Shown: positions 1 to 6,254, counted from the first letter of the stretch. The stretch is 17,546 bases of DNA from Actinomycetales bacterium (GCA_015655255.1 JAATFJ010000363.1:1-17546), one strand, 5' to 3'. A program made the numbers and translations. Notes: generated by a model from the sequence alone, not told the origin.

Positions 1-1
1 C

Positions 2-73
2 CTCACCCACTACATCGCGCGGTCGCTACTCGAAGCCGGCGGATTCAGACCCGCGCTACACCCTCAATCATGA
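2..73 (+). CDS. C-terminal tail of an unidentified protein (cut by window edge)
   Basis: Reading from base 2 gives an open frame that ends at TGA 71-73. The tail contains THYIARSLLEAGGFRPALHP, which has protein-like composition, with a short amphipathic stretch (IARSLLEAGGF). No domain is recognisable in 23 residues. The other plus frame open from base 1 runs on to 267 but looks like noncoding sequence. The region after the stop up to 238 holds no convincing gene; there is only a weak 5-bp TGCAT/ATGCA hairpin at 128-143. The function is unknown and the call is tentative. Confidence 0.35.
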   Translation, partial: LTHYIARSLLEAGGFRPALHPQS

Positions 74-238
74 AGAGCCAGTATTTCCCGAACGCACGAC
101 CGTTTGTCCCGGGATCCTCCTGCATTCTGCATCGAGTCATGCAAACGGATGCCCGTCGGACGCGCCACGCCCTTCTGCTGACGGCGCCGACCGCCCCAGC
201 AGGGATCACTCGACACCACCCCCGGGGCTGTGCCGCAC

Positions 239-1753
239 TCACCAGGGGTTCGGTCGGTAGTCCTTGAGGAACACGCCGTACAGGTCCTCGCCCGCCTCCC
301 CCTGCACGATGGGGTCGTAGACGCGGGCGGCGCCATCGACGAGATCGAGCGGAGCGTGGAAGCCCTCCTCCGCGAGACGCACCTTCGTGAAGTGCGGACG
401 CTCGTCGGTGATCCAGCCCGTATCAACGGCGGTCATGAGGATGCGGTCGGTCTCGAACATCTCCCCGGCACTCGTGCGCGTGAGCATGTTCAGCGCTGCC
501 TTCGCCATATTCGTGTGCGGGTGGCCCGGGCCCTTATACCGCCTCGAGAACTGCCCCTCCATCGCCGAGACGTTGACGATGTATTTGCGGCGGGCAGGCG
601 AGGCCGCGAGTGAGGCGCGCAGCCTGCTGATGAGGAGGAAGGGCGCCGTCGTGTTGGCGAGCTGCACCTCGAGCATCTCCAAAGGATCGACGTGCTCGAC
701 GTTCTGCACCCAGCTGTTCACGGTGTTCATGTCGGGCACGAGGCCGCCCGCATCGATCGCCGTGCCGTCGACGTGTTTCTCCAGGGAGGATGATCCGGGG
801 GCCATCGCGAGCCGGGCGAGGTCGTCGGCAGTGAGGGCCTGCCCTCCCACCTCGGCGACGGTTCCTGCGAGCGCCGCGGCGGAGAGGAGCGGATTCGAGG
901 AGACCGAGGCGGCGAGCGCCTGCGGATGCCGGTCGGCCGTGTGCCCGAAGGACTCGATCTCGGGAAGCGGGCCGTCGGGCAGAGGGTGCAGCTCCGCATC
1001 CGCGAGCAGGGAGTAGGAGCCCGGGGAGCGGCGGACGGTCTGCGCGGCGTTGTTGATGAGAATGTCGAGCGCCCCCTGGGCGGCGACGGAGTCGGCGAGC
1101 GCGATCACCTGGGCGGGATCGCGAAGGTCGATGCCGACTATGCGGAGCCGGTGCAGCCAGTCCGCGGAATCCTCGAGGGAGGCGAAGCGACGCGCGGCGT
1201 CGCGCGGGAAACGCGTCGTAATGGTGAGGTGCGCGCCGTCGCGGAGGAGGCGCAGCGCGATGTACATGCCGATCTTCGCGCGCCCTCCCGTGAGGAGGGC
1301 GCGGCGCCCGGCGAGGTCGGTGCGCGCATCGCGCTTGTCGTGGCTGGAGCGCGCGCAGTCCGGGCACAACTGGTGATAGAAGGCATCGACGACCGTGTAC
1401 GGCTTCTTGCAGATGTAGCAGCCGCGAGGCTTGAGGAGCTCGCCCGCCGTGGGGCGATCGGTCGTCGCGGAGGAGATCGGGATGCCGCGGGTCTCGTCAT
1501 CGATGCGGTCGGGCGATCCCGTCGCCGTCGCGGCGATCACGGCTTTGTCGGCATCGGCGACGGCGTCGCGGATCTCCTTGCGGCGGGCACGTTTGACGGC
1601 CTTGAACATGCCGGCGGTCGCGCGACGGACGGCGACGAAGTCCGGATGCTGCTGATCGAGTCCGTGGAGGGAGCCGAGGACGCGGAGCGTCGTCTCCAGG
1701 TCCGCGGGGTCGATGCCGCCGACGTCGGCGGGGTCGGCGAGCGCATCGGTCAT
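239..1753 (-). CDS. Zinc-motif SDR-family oxidoreductase with N-terminal extension (504 aa)
   Basis: This is a long short-chain dehydrogenase/reductase-like protein, probably cytosolic. Residues 1-105 are a charged helical region. Residues 112-133 carry two CxxC pairs (C112/C115 and C130/C133), a likely zinc-binding knuckle. The Rossmann fold starts near 150 with TGGRAKIG (155-162), a variant of TGxxxGxG, followed by NNAA (234-237). About 105 residues are inserted after that, before the usual helix at about 345. The catalytic Ser is S396 (VNVSAMEG) and the Lys is K418 (TNMAKAAL), but the position four before the Lys, normally Tyr, is T414; Y406 lies eight residues further upstream. The start at 1753 was chosen because the open frame beyond it is poor and a -10-like TAAAAT lies 7 bases upstream. 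The substrate is unknown. Similar long SDRs are annotated in actinobacteria and some eukaryotes, from memory. Confidence 0.85.
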   Translation of the reverse strand: MTDALADPADVGGIDPADLETTLRVLGSLHGLDQQHPDFVAVRRATAGMFKAVKRARRKEIRDAVADADKAVIAATATGSPDRIDDETRGIPISSATTDRPTAGELLKPRGCYICKKPYTVVDAFYHQLCPDCARSSHDKRDARTDLAGRRALLTGGRAKIGMYIALRLLRDGAHLTITTRFPRDAARRFASLEDSADWLHRLRIVGIDLRDPAQVIALADSVAAQGALDILINNAAQTVRRSPGSYSLLADAELHPLPDGPLPEIESFGHTADRHPQALAASVSSNPLLSAAALAGTVAEVGGQALTADDLARLAMAPGSSSLEKHVDGTAIDAGGLVPDMNTVNSWVQNVEHVDPLEMLEVQLANTTAPFLLISRLRASLAASPARRKYIVNVSAMEGQFSRRYKGPGHPHTNMAKAALNMLTRTSAGEMFETDRILMTAVDTGWITDERPHFTKVRLAEEGFHAPLDLVDGAARVYDPIVQGEAGEDLYGVFLKDYRPNPW

Positions 1754-2064
1754 TAGGCCGATTTTACGCGAGTCCCGGATCCACCACGGACCGAGACCGG
1801 GCGCCCGATCCTCCCGCTGACCGCGCCGGCTACGCACGACGCTCCGCAGGAGGAGATGTGCCGCGCCGAAGGACGTTTCGCCAGTATTCGTCCGACGGGA
1901 ACGCACCTCCCCTTCCTGAGAACATGGGAACGCCACGCGCACAGCGCATTCCGCGGATGTTCATATCGGTTGCCTGGCACGACCGGCCCGCACGCACATA
2001 GGCTGGAAAAGGACGGGATGCCCAGGAAGATCTCCCGGATCCACACCCCGCCCGGAAGGGAGCC
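1754..2064. other. Divergent intergenic region between two SDR genes
   Basis: These 311 bases separate the two divergent SDR genes. The left edge holds the TAAAAT element for the minus gene. On the plus side TAGGCT at 1999-2004 is the best -10 candidate for the 2068 gene, without a good -35. GGAG at 2059-2062 is the ribosome site. A plus-strand frame from ATG 1856 spans much of it but lacks coding character. Nothing else is recognised. Confidence 0.5.
1761..1766 (-). promoter_or_regulatory. Candidate -10 element, leaderless start of the 239-1753 gene
   Basis: On the minus strand TAAAAT is followed by 7 bases (CGGCCTA) and then ATG at 1753. No Shine-Dalgarno sequence is present between them. 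This spacing would put the transcription start on the start codon. No consensus -35 is seen. Confidence 0.5.
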
Positions 2065-2067
2065 ATG

Positions 2068-2820
2068 ATGGCTCAATACGACGTCGCAGGCCGCTCCGCT
2101 ATCGTCACGGGAGCAGGCAGCGGGATCGGGAAGTCGGTCGCGGAGATCCTCGCGGCGAACGGCACAGCCGTGGTCGTGAACGACCTCAATGAGGAGCATG
2201 CGCAGGCGGTCGTCGACGGGATTCGCGCGGCGGGCGGCACAGCCGAGGCGTCCGTCGGCGACGCGACGGACGTCGCCTGGATCGCCTCCTCCATCGACCT
2301 CGCGAACAGCCTCGCCCCACTCCGCATCGGCGTGAACAACGCGGGCATTGGCGGCGCGATCTCGCCAGCGGCCGACTACCCCGACGACGCGTGGGACAAG
2401 GTCATCTCCATCAACCTCAACGCCGTCTTCCGCAACATGAAGGCGCAGATCCCCGCGCTCCTCGCCAACGGCGGCGGCTCCATCGTGAACATCGCGTCGA
2501 TCCTCGGCAGCGTCGGCTTCGCGGGATCCGCGGCCTACGTCACGGCGAAGCACGGCGTGCTCGGCATGACGAAGACCGCGGCCGCAGAGTACTCCGCACA
2601 GGGCGTGCGCGTGAACTCGGTGGGCCCTGGCTTCATCGACACCCCGCTGCTCGCGAACATGGATGCCGCCGCGCGCGAGTTCCTCGTCTCGAAGCACCCC
2701 ATCGGGCGCCTCGGCCAGGCAGATGAGGTCGCGCACCTCGTCGCCTTCCTCGCGAGCGATGCGGCGAGCTTCATCACCGGCAGCTACCACCTCGTCGACG
2801 GCGGATACACCGCGGTCTGA
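2068..2820 (+). CDS. Classical SDR-family NAD(P)-dependent oxidoreductase (FabG-like)
   Basis: This is a 250-residue classical SDR that interconverts an alcohol and a ketone with NAD(P)H. Counted from the first of two adjacent ATGs, it has TGAGSGIG (15-22), an acidic Asp at the end of beta-2 (VNDLNE, D39, favouring NAD over NADP), NNAG (90-93), catalytic S144, and Y157-x3-K161 (YVTAK), followed by VGPGFIDTPLL. The C-terminus DGGYTAV is typical. Two tandem ATGs (2065 and 2068) are possible. GGAG at 2059-2062 is 5 bases from 2068 but only 2 from 2065, so 2068 is preferred. The gene is divergent from the long SDR and has no operon partner. The substrate cannot be told from sequence; 3-oxoacyl-ACP reductase or a sugar or alcohol dehydrogenase are all possible. 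Confidence 0.9.
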   Translation: MAQYDVAGRSAIVTGAGSGIGKSVAEILAANGTAVVVNDLNEEHAQAVVDGIRAAGGTAEASVGDATDVAWIASSIDLANSLAPLRIGVNNAGIGGAISPAADYPDDAWDKVISINLNAVFRNMKAQIPALLANGGGSIVNIASILGSVGFAGSAAYVTAKHGVLGMTKTAAAEYSAQGVRVNSVGPGFIDTPLLANMDAAAREFLVSKHPIGRLGQADEVAHLVAFLASDAASFITGSYHLVDGGYTAV

Positions 2821-2861
2821 CCTCCGGCTGCACCGTCCGTGCGCTCCGTCGCCGGGCGGTG

Positions 2862-2867
2862 CAGACT
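2862..2867 (+). promoter_or_regulatory. Candidate -10 element, leaderless start of the small protein at 2874
   Basis: CAGACT is followed by 6 bases (TGTCTC) and then ATG at 2874. No ribosome-binding site is present. It matches the TANNNT-6-ATG layout seen elsewhere in the window, except that the first T is a C. Confidence 0.4.
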
Positions 2868-2873
2868 TGTCTC

Positions 2874-3137
2874 ATGGGACTGTTCACACAGAAGCCGGAA
2901 GAGGACCCCGCCGACTGGGCGGGCCTTCCCGCAGAGCCGCACGACCCGCTCTCCCCCGCCGACAGACTGGGGATCGCGCCCGAGGACGATCCGCTCGCAC
3001 TCGTCCTCGGTGAGGTCGGATCGATCTCCATCCCGCTGAGCGCGCCCCTCAGCGCGGAATCCGCGTCAGAACGCGCACCCCTCCGCTCACCCGATGCAGA
3101 CAGTGCTCGCGATAGGCGCACAGGAGATCCGGAGTAA
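2874..3137 (+). CDS. Small acidic hypothetical protein (87 aa)
   Basis: The protein begins MGLFTQKPEEDPADWAGLP and is rich in Asp, Glu, Pro and Ala, with no membrane segment or signal peptide. The opening resembles small uncharacterised actinobacterial proteins, an impression from memory rather than a search. The start is ATG 2874, just after a -10-like CAGACT; a GTG at 2859 in the same frame is the alternative. The last 89 bases run into the 3' end of the convergent peptidase gene, so the final 29 or so residues are coded on both strands. No function can be proposed. It could be soluble and partly disordered, judged by composition. Confidence 0.55.
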   Translation: MGLFTQKPEEDPADWAGLPAEPHDPLSPADRLGIAPEDDPLALVLGEVGSISIPLSAPLSAESASERAPLRSPDADSARDRRTGDPE

Positions 3138-3471
3138 CGCCGAGATCCTCGGCCAGCTCGTCCGCGGAGGTGATCCATCCCTCTGCCCGCGCGTAGTCGT
3201 CGGGATCGATGAGAAGACGTGCGGCGAACACGTCGGCGCGACGCTCCTGCGAGCGAGCCGCCGCGGAACCATCGGGGCTGCAGAAGCCGTGTCCGTAATG
3301 GACGTGGCCGAGTTCGTGCGCGAGGACGCTGCGCTGCTCGATGGGGGTGAGACCCAGGGCGAGGTAGATACGCGCCTCGCCGGGCAGGTAGCAGCCGAGC
3401 ATCCCTTCCGGCAGTCGCGCGCGGACGACCGCGACGCCGTCGCGCGCCGCACGATCCATAAGTTCCCGCAC
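3049..3471 (-). CDS. ImmA/IrrE-family metallo-endopeptidase
   Basis: This 140-residue zinc peptidase has HELGH at 52-56 as the zinc/catalytic motif and E76 of QERRAD as the likely third ligand. It is followed by a helical region (AARLLIDPDDYARAEGWI, then a small HTH-like turn in ELAEDLGVTPDLL) typical of ImmA/IrrE. Members cleave partner HTH repressors, as ImmA does to ImmR of ICEBs1 and IrrE to DdrO. Here it lies 30 bases behind the HTH gene at 3502-3867 on the same strand, which makes that HTH protein the natural candidate target. The start is GTG 3471 with AAGGTGGA just upstream; ATG 3459 is an alternative. No integrase or phage genes are near. The 3' end overlaps the convergent small gene by 89 bases. 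Confidence 0.88.
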   Translation of the reverse strand: MRELMDRAARDGVAVVRARLPEGMLGCYLPGEARIYLALGLTPIEQRSVLAHELGHVHYGHGFCSPDGSAAARSQERRADVFAARLLIDPDDYARAEGWITSADELAEDLGVTPDLLCAYREHCLHRVSGGVRVLTRIPR

Positions 3472-3501
3472 GGGTCCACCTTTTCCTTCGCAGCCGTCCG
3501 C

Positions 3502-3867
3502 TCAGTTCGCGGGCGGAGTGTCCGCCTTCCGCTCGCCTCTTTTCGCGGCGAGGGGCTGCGTCTCAGTATCGGGAGGACCGACGACATCGGGCTCGACGAC
3601 GCGGAGCGGACTCGAAGTCTCACTCCGGACGCGCTCTGTCGCGGCAACGATGAGGACGAAGGGCTCCACCTTGATGACGTCGCAGGCCTCGAAGAGCACG
3701 CCGAGGGGGAGGTCGACCTTGCCGTTGAGCCAGCGGTTCATCGAGGCGGGCGTGTGCCCCGTCTCCTCGGCGACGTGCTTGGCGGTGAAACCCCGCGCGG
3801 TGATCGTGCCTTTGAGTTCCAATCCCACGTATCGAGTGAAGAGACCCGCTGCATTCCGACTATTCAT
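3502..3867 (-). CDS. Helix-turn-helix regulator paired with the ImmA-type peptidase (121 aa)
   Basis: This is a probable DNA-binding repressor. Residues about 16-75 form an XRE-like HTH fold, with TAKHVAEETGHTPASMNRWL as the recognition portion and VDLPLGVLFEACDVIKVEP after it. Residues 76-121 are a charged, probably flexible tail that could be the site of cleavage or partner contact. It is first in a two-gene unit with the metallopeptidase 30 bases downstream. It is clearly related to the divergent HTH protein at 3962-4252: both share T-x-K, E-x-T-G, NR-x-L-x-G, D-L-x-L and V-x-P at the same spacing. The start is ATG 3867; TAGAGT lies 6 bases before it, so the mRNA is probably leaderless. 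Control of the shared intergenic region is inferred, not shown. Confidence 0.85.
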   Translation of the reverse strand: MNSRNAAGLFTRYVGLELKGTITARGFTAKHVAEETGHTPASMNRWLNGKVDLPLGVLFEACDVIKVEPFVLIVAATERVRSETSSPLRVVEPDVVGPPDTETQPLAAKRGERKADTPPAN

Positions 3868-3873
3868 GCCAAC

Positions 3874-3902
3874 ACTCTAAGACCCATATCAGGCATTCAC
3901 AA
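3874..3902 (-). promoter_or_regulatory. Promoter of the HTH-peptidase unit (TTGTGA-17-TAGAGT)
   Basis: On the minus strand the -35 TTGTGA (3902-3897) is separated by 17 bases from the -10 TAGAGT (3879-3874). GTTGGC then leads straight into ATG 3867. Its core TAGAGTGTTGGCATGAATA nearly matches that of the divergent plus-strand promoter. Confidence 0.65.
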
Positions 3903-3926
3903 TATCCAAATCAGTAGTATTGCCCG

Positions 3927-3955
3927 TTGAACTTACCCGATTGAACAACTAGATT
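3927..3955 (+). promoter_or_regulatory. Promoter of the plus-strand HTH gene (TTGAAC-17-TAGATT)
   Basis: TTGAAC (3927-3932) and TAGATT (3950-3955) are 17 bases apart, and GTTGGT leads directly into ATG 3962, giving a leaderless mRNA. TTGAAC occurs again at 3941-3946. The core TAGATTGTTGGTATGAACA is the inverted near-copy of the one before the divergent gene, so one regulator could read both. Confidence 0.65.
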
Positions 3956-3961
3956 GTTGGT

Positions 3962-4252
3962 ATGAACACTGGGGGTCGGATGGAGCGCACGGTCGCGGCG
4001 GTGATGCAGGCCATCGCCAGGGCCGGTCTCACCAAACGCGCGCTCTCGGAGCGCACCGGTATCCCCTATACGAGCCTGAACAGGAAACTCGCCGGTCATA
4101 CCGATCTCACCCTGCAAGAGATCTTCCTCATCGCGGAAGCCACCGGCGTCGCTCCCGCGGAGCTCGTGCAACCGGGTGTCCCGAGTCCGACCGAGGCCGT
4201 CCCGCCTCCTGTCGGTCCTTCCCGGTTCGGCGCGCGCCGACCGCGCCGGTGA
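3962..4252 (+). CDS. Small XRE-like helix-turn-helix regulator (96 aa)
   Basis: A compact DNA-binding protein. Residues about 8-70 hold the HTH: TKRALSERTGIPYTSLNRKL, then AGHTDLTLQEIFLIAEATGVAP. A proline-rich tail of about 25 residues ending in ARRPRR follows. It is a paralogue of the divergent HTH protein at 3502-3867 but has a shorter C-terminal part and no peptidase gene behind it. It starts at ATG 3962, 6 bases after TAGATT with no Shine-Dalgarno, so a leaderless message is likely. A strong hairpin begins at its stop codon, which suggests it is transcribed alone. Its target is unknown; the shared intergenic region is the first candidate. Confidence 0.82.
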   Translation: MNTGGRMERTVAAVMQAIARAGLTKRALSERTGIPYTSLNRKLAGHTDLTLQEIFLIAEATGVAPAELVQPGVPSPTEAVPPPVGPSRFGARRPRR

Positions 4253-4308
4253 CGGAGGGGGAAGGCGTGGGGAGCTCGTCGTCGACGGGAACGCCTTCCC
4301 TCCTCCGT
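4252..4308 (+). terminator. Hairpin terminator starting at the HTH gene stop codon
   Basis: The left arm ACGGAGGGGGAAGGCGT (4252-4268) pairs with ACGCCTTCCCTCCTCCGT (4291-4308). All 17 bases pair and one base is bulged. The loop is 22 bases, and only TTT (4308-4310) follows. The first base of the stem is the last base of the TGA stop. Confidence 0.6.
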
Positions 4309-4339
4309 TTCGCTCCCCGCGCCTCTGCCGCCGCGCCCG

Positions 4340-4345
4340 TACGGT
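4340..4345 (+). promoter_or_regulatory. Candidate -10 element of the RNase H gene
   Basis: TACGGT is followed by GGAGGA and then ATG 4352. GGAGGA abuts the start codon and is too close to act as a normal Shine-Dalgarno, so a leaderless reading is favoured. The two readings cannot be separated by eye. Confidence 0.45.
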
Positions 4346-4351
4346 GGAGGA

Positions 4352-5194
4352 ATGACGATCACCGCCGCCGCCGATGGCTCCGCCCTGGGAAACCCCGGCC
4401 CGATGGGCTGGGCCTGGTACATCGACGATGCGCACTGGGCGGCGGGCGGCGCCGCTCACGGCACGAACAACCAAGGCGAGCTGCGGGCGGTACTGGAGTT
4501 GCTGCGCGCGACGGCGGAGGTCACGGAGCCGTTGCTCATCGAGTGCGACAGCCGTTACGTCATCGACTCCGTGACGAAGTGGATGCCGGGATGGAAGAAG
4601 CGCGGATGGCGCAAGGCCGACGGCGGTCCCGTCCTCAACCGCGATCTCCTCGAGGGCATCGACGAGGCGCTGCGCGGGCGCAGCGTCTCCTTCACCTGGG
4701 TCAAGGGCCACGCCGGGCACCCTGCCAACGAGGCGGCGGACAGCCGCGCGAACGCCGCCGCCCAGGCGTATCAGAAGGGGGTGGAGCCGCAGCGCGGACC
4801 GGGATTCAGGGCAGGCGCGACGGGTTCGACCGCGGGGACGGGCGCCGACGCCCGAACGTCTGACACAGGAAATCCCGGGGGTGGATCGGCCGGAGCCGGC
4901 GCGGGCGTCCGCGCGTCAGACACCGGGACCTCCGGCGGCAGGGGGACGGGTGTGACGGCGGCTCGGGCGCGGACAGTAGTCTCCCAGACCTCGCACACGC
5001 ACACACCGACTCCGCCATCCTCCGCACCCGTGCCGCTCTGGGCCGAGACCGGCGACCTCCTCGCCGGACTGGACGAGGAGGTCGGCCCTACAGAGATCCA
5101 GCTCACCCTCACCCCCGCCGAGCACGCGCGTCTCCGTGCCCGCGCCGAGGCGCAGGGCGTGTCGATCGTCGAGGCTCTCCGACGGCTCATCTGA
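4352..5194 (+). CDS. rnhA: Ribonuclease HI with linker and extra C-terminal segment (280 aa)
   Basis: The protein cuts RNA in RNA-DNA hybrids. Residues 1-142 are a complete RNase HI domain with catalytic D8, E43, D66 and D130, and H120 in WVKGHAGHPANE, where Escherichia coli has H124. GWRKADGGPVLNRDL matches the basic handle region. Escherichia coli RNase HI is 155 residues; this protein has about 125 more. Residues 145-225 are a Gly/Ala/Thr/Ser-rich linker with two similar units around RTSDTGNPGGG and RASDTGTSGG. Residues 247-280 (EIQLTLTPAEHARLRARAEA, then QGVSIVEALRRLI) look like a strand followed by two helices, reminiscent of ribbon-helix-helix proteins. This tail may bind nucleic acid or dimerise, which is inference. 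The start at 4352 follows TACGGT. Confidence 0.9.
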   Translation: MTITAAADGSALGNPGPMGWAWYIDDAHWAAGGAAHGTNNQGELRAVLELLRATAEVTEPLLIECDSRYVIDSVTKWMPGWKKRGWRKADGGPVLNRDLLEGIDEALRGRSVSFTWVKGHAGHPANEAADSRANAAAQAYQKGVEPQRGPGFRAGATGSTAGTGADARTSDTGNPGGGSAGAGAGVRASDTGTSGGRGTGVTAARARTVVSQTSHTHTPTPPSSAPVPLWAETGDLLAGLDEEVGPTEIQLTLTPAEHARLRARAEAQGVSIVEALRRLI

Positions 5195-5256
5195 GCGGGA
5201 CTTCCCCGCACAGCACGGGATCGCGCGCGGCGTGAGCGTCCAACGCCTCATCTGAG
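5182..5256 (+). repeat. Degenerate duplication of the RNase H 3' end
   Basis: ACGGCTCATCTGAG (5182-5195) recurs as ACGCCTCATCTGAG (5243-5256), 61 bases away, with 13 of 14 bases identical. Read in its own frame the second copy ends ARGVSVQRLI-stop, resembling the real protein end AQGVSIVEALRRLI-stop. It looks like a decayed tandem duplication, although coincidence is not excluded. Confidence 0.35.
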
Positions 5257-5284
5257 GGTGCCATCCCTCCTCCCGGACACGGCA

Positions 5285-5331
5285 ACGGCCTTCCGGGGCC
5301 GAGGATCGCTCACACCGTCCCGGAAGGCCGT
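5285..5331. terminator. Perfect 13-bp hairpin, first of three between convergent genes
   Basis: ACGGCCTTCCGGG (5285-5297) pairs perfectly with CCCGGAAGGCCGT (5319-5331) around a 21-base loop. It lies between the convergent RNase H and acetoin reductase genes and can fold in transcripts of either strand. No T-tract follows. Confidence 0.5.
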
Positions 5332-5333
5332 CT

Positions 5334-5353
5334 CGCGAGGCCGTCGCCTCGCG
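5334..5353. terminator. Perfect 8-bp hairpin with 4-base loop, second of three
   Basis: CGCGAGGC (5334-5341) and GCCTCGCG (5346-5353) enclose CGTC. It starts three bases after the first hairpin. Confidence 0.4.
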
Positions 5354-5358
5354 ATCGC

Positions 5359-5378
5359 AGGGCCGGGGAACCGGCCCT
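5359..5378. terminator. Perfect 8-bp hairpin with GGAA loop, third of three
   Basis: AGGGCCGG (5359-5366) and CCGGCCCT (5371-5378) enclose GGAA. It sits 6 bases past the stop codon of the minus-strand reductase (stop 5387-5385), the expected place for that gene's terminator. Confidence 0.5.
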
Positions 5379-5384
5379 AACGAC

Positions 5385-6167
5385 TCAGTTGTAGAGCATG
5401 CCACCATCGACGAGGAGGAGCTGGCCGGTGACATAGGCCGCGTTCTCGCTCGCGAAGAAGGAGACGACGCCCGCGACATCCTCGGGGGTCTCGATGCGGC
5501 CGAGCGCGATGGAGTCGACGTTCTCCTTGAGGTTCTGGCCGAGGGGCTTGCCGTTGATCTCGTGCAGGCGCTGGTCGATGAGGTCCCACATGCCCGTGCC
5601 GACGATGCCGGGGCCATAGGCGTTGACCGTGATCCCCTGGGGCGCGAGCTCCTGCGCGGCGACCTGGGTGATGCCACGGACGGCGAACTTCGAGGCCGAG
5701 TAGGCGCCGAGGATGGGGAAGCCCTTGATGGCGGCGATCGAGCCCGCCGAGATGATCCGGCCCTTGACGCCCCGCTCGATGAAGGAGGCGGCGGCGGCCT
5801 GGATGCCGAAGACGACGGAGTTCACGTTGATCTGGAAGATCTTGTTGAGCTCCTCCTCGGTGATCTCGAGGACCGGCTTGACCTGCGCGATTCCGGCGTT
5901 GTTGACGATGACGTCGAAGCCGCCGAGGTTCTCCAGCGTGGCGGCGACGGCCGCGTCGATGTCCGCCTTCTTGCTCACGTCTGCGGAGACGAAGAAGGCC
6001 TTCCGACCCAGCGCCTCGATCTCCTTCACGACGCCCGCGGCCTTCTCGGCCTGGAAGTCGAGGTCAGCGACGGCGACGGCGAAGCCGTCCGAGGCGAGCT
6101 TCAGTGCGATGCCCCGCCCGATGCCCTGTCCCGCTCCTGTGACGAGGGCGACTTTGGTGTCCGACAT
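5385..6167 (-). CDS. budC: Acetoin/diacetyl reductase ((S)-acetoin forming), SDR family
   Basis: A 260-residue SDR that probably reduces diacetyl to acetoin and/or acetoin to 2,3-butanediol with NADH in the cytosol. It has TGAGQGIG (10-17), D35 after beta-2 (VAVADLD) suggesting NAD(H), NNAG (89-92), S143, and Y156-x3-K160 (YSASK), then YGPGIVGTGMWDLID. The phrase AYGPGIVGTGMWDLIDQRL and the ELNKIFQINVNSV region are typical of the acetoin reductase group. It starts at ATG 6167 with AAGGAG (6180-6175) 7 bases upstream, a strong ribosome site; the longer open frame upstream is not needed. It is divergent from an AcoR-like GAF regulator, which fits acetoin metabolism. The substrate is inferred from motifs and context; other polyol or alcohol substrates remain possible. 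Confidence 0.82.
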   Translation of the reverse strand: MSDTKVALVTGAGQGIGRGIALKLASDGFAVAVADLDFQAEKAAGVVKEIEALGRKAFFVSADVSKKADIDAAVAATLENLGGFDVIVNNAGIAQVKPVLEITEEELNKIFQINVNSVVFGIQAAAASFIERGVKGRIISAGSIAAIKGFPILGAYSASKFAVRGITQVAAQELAPQGITVNAYGPGIVGTGMWDLIDQRLHEINGKPLGQNLKENVDSIALGRIETPEDVAGVVSFFASENAAYVTGQLLLVDGGMLYN

Positions 6168-6225
6168 ATGTGTACTCCTTGTGACAGTCCGCGGCCGGTG
6201 CGGGGTCGCATCGGCGCCACGAGGC

Positions 6226-6254
6226 AGGCTAAGCCCGACCGACCGCGATGTCAC
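6226..6254 (-). promoter_or_regulatory. Promoter of the acetoin reductase gene (GTGACA-17-TAGCCT)
   Basis: On the minus strand GTGACA (6254-6249) and TAGCCT (6231-6226) are 17 bases apart. They lie 58 bases upstream of ATG 6167, leaving a leader that contains AAGGAG. It lies in the 305-base region divergent from the GAF regulator. Confidence 0.55.

Noticed and set aside
1754..1942. 63-residue upstream extension of the long SDR
   Set aside because: Composition changes to an Arg-rich shadow, and a -10-like TAAAAT sits just before ATG 1753.
1856..2068. Plus-strand open frame of 70 codons preceded by GGAGGAG and ending in an overlap with the SDR start
   Set aside because: The purine run is only about 2 bases from the ATG, the codons lack the G/C third-position bias of neighbours, and the translation has no protein-like pattern.
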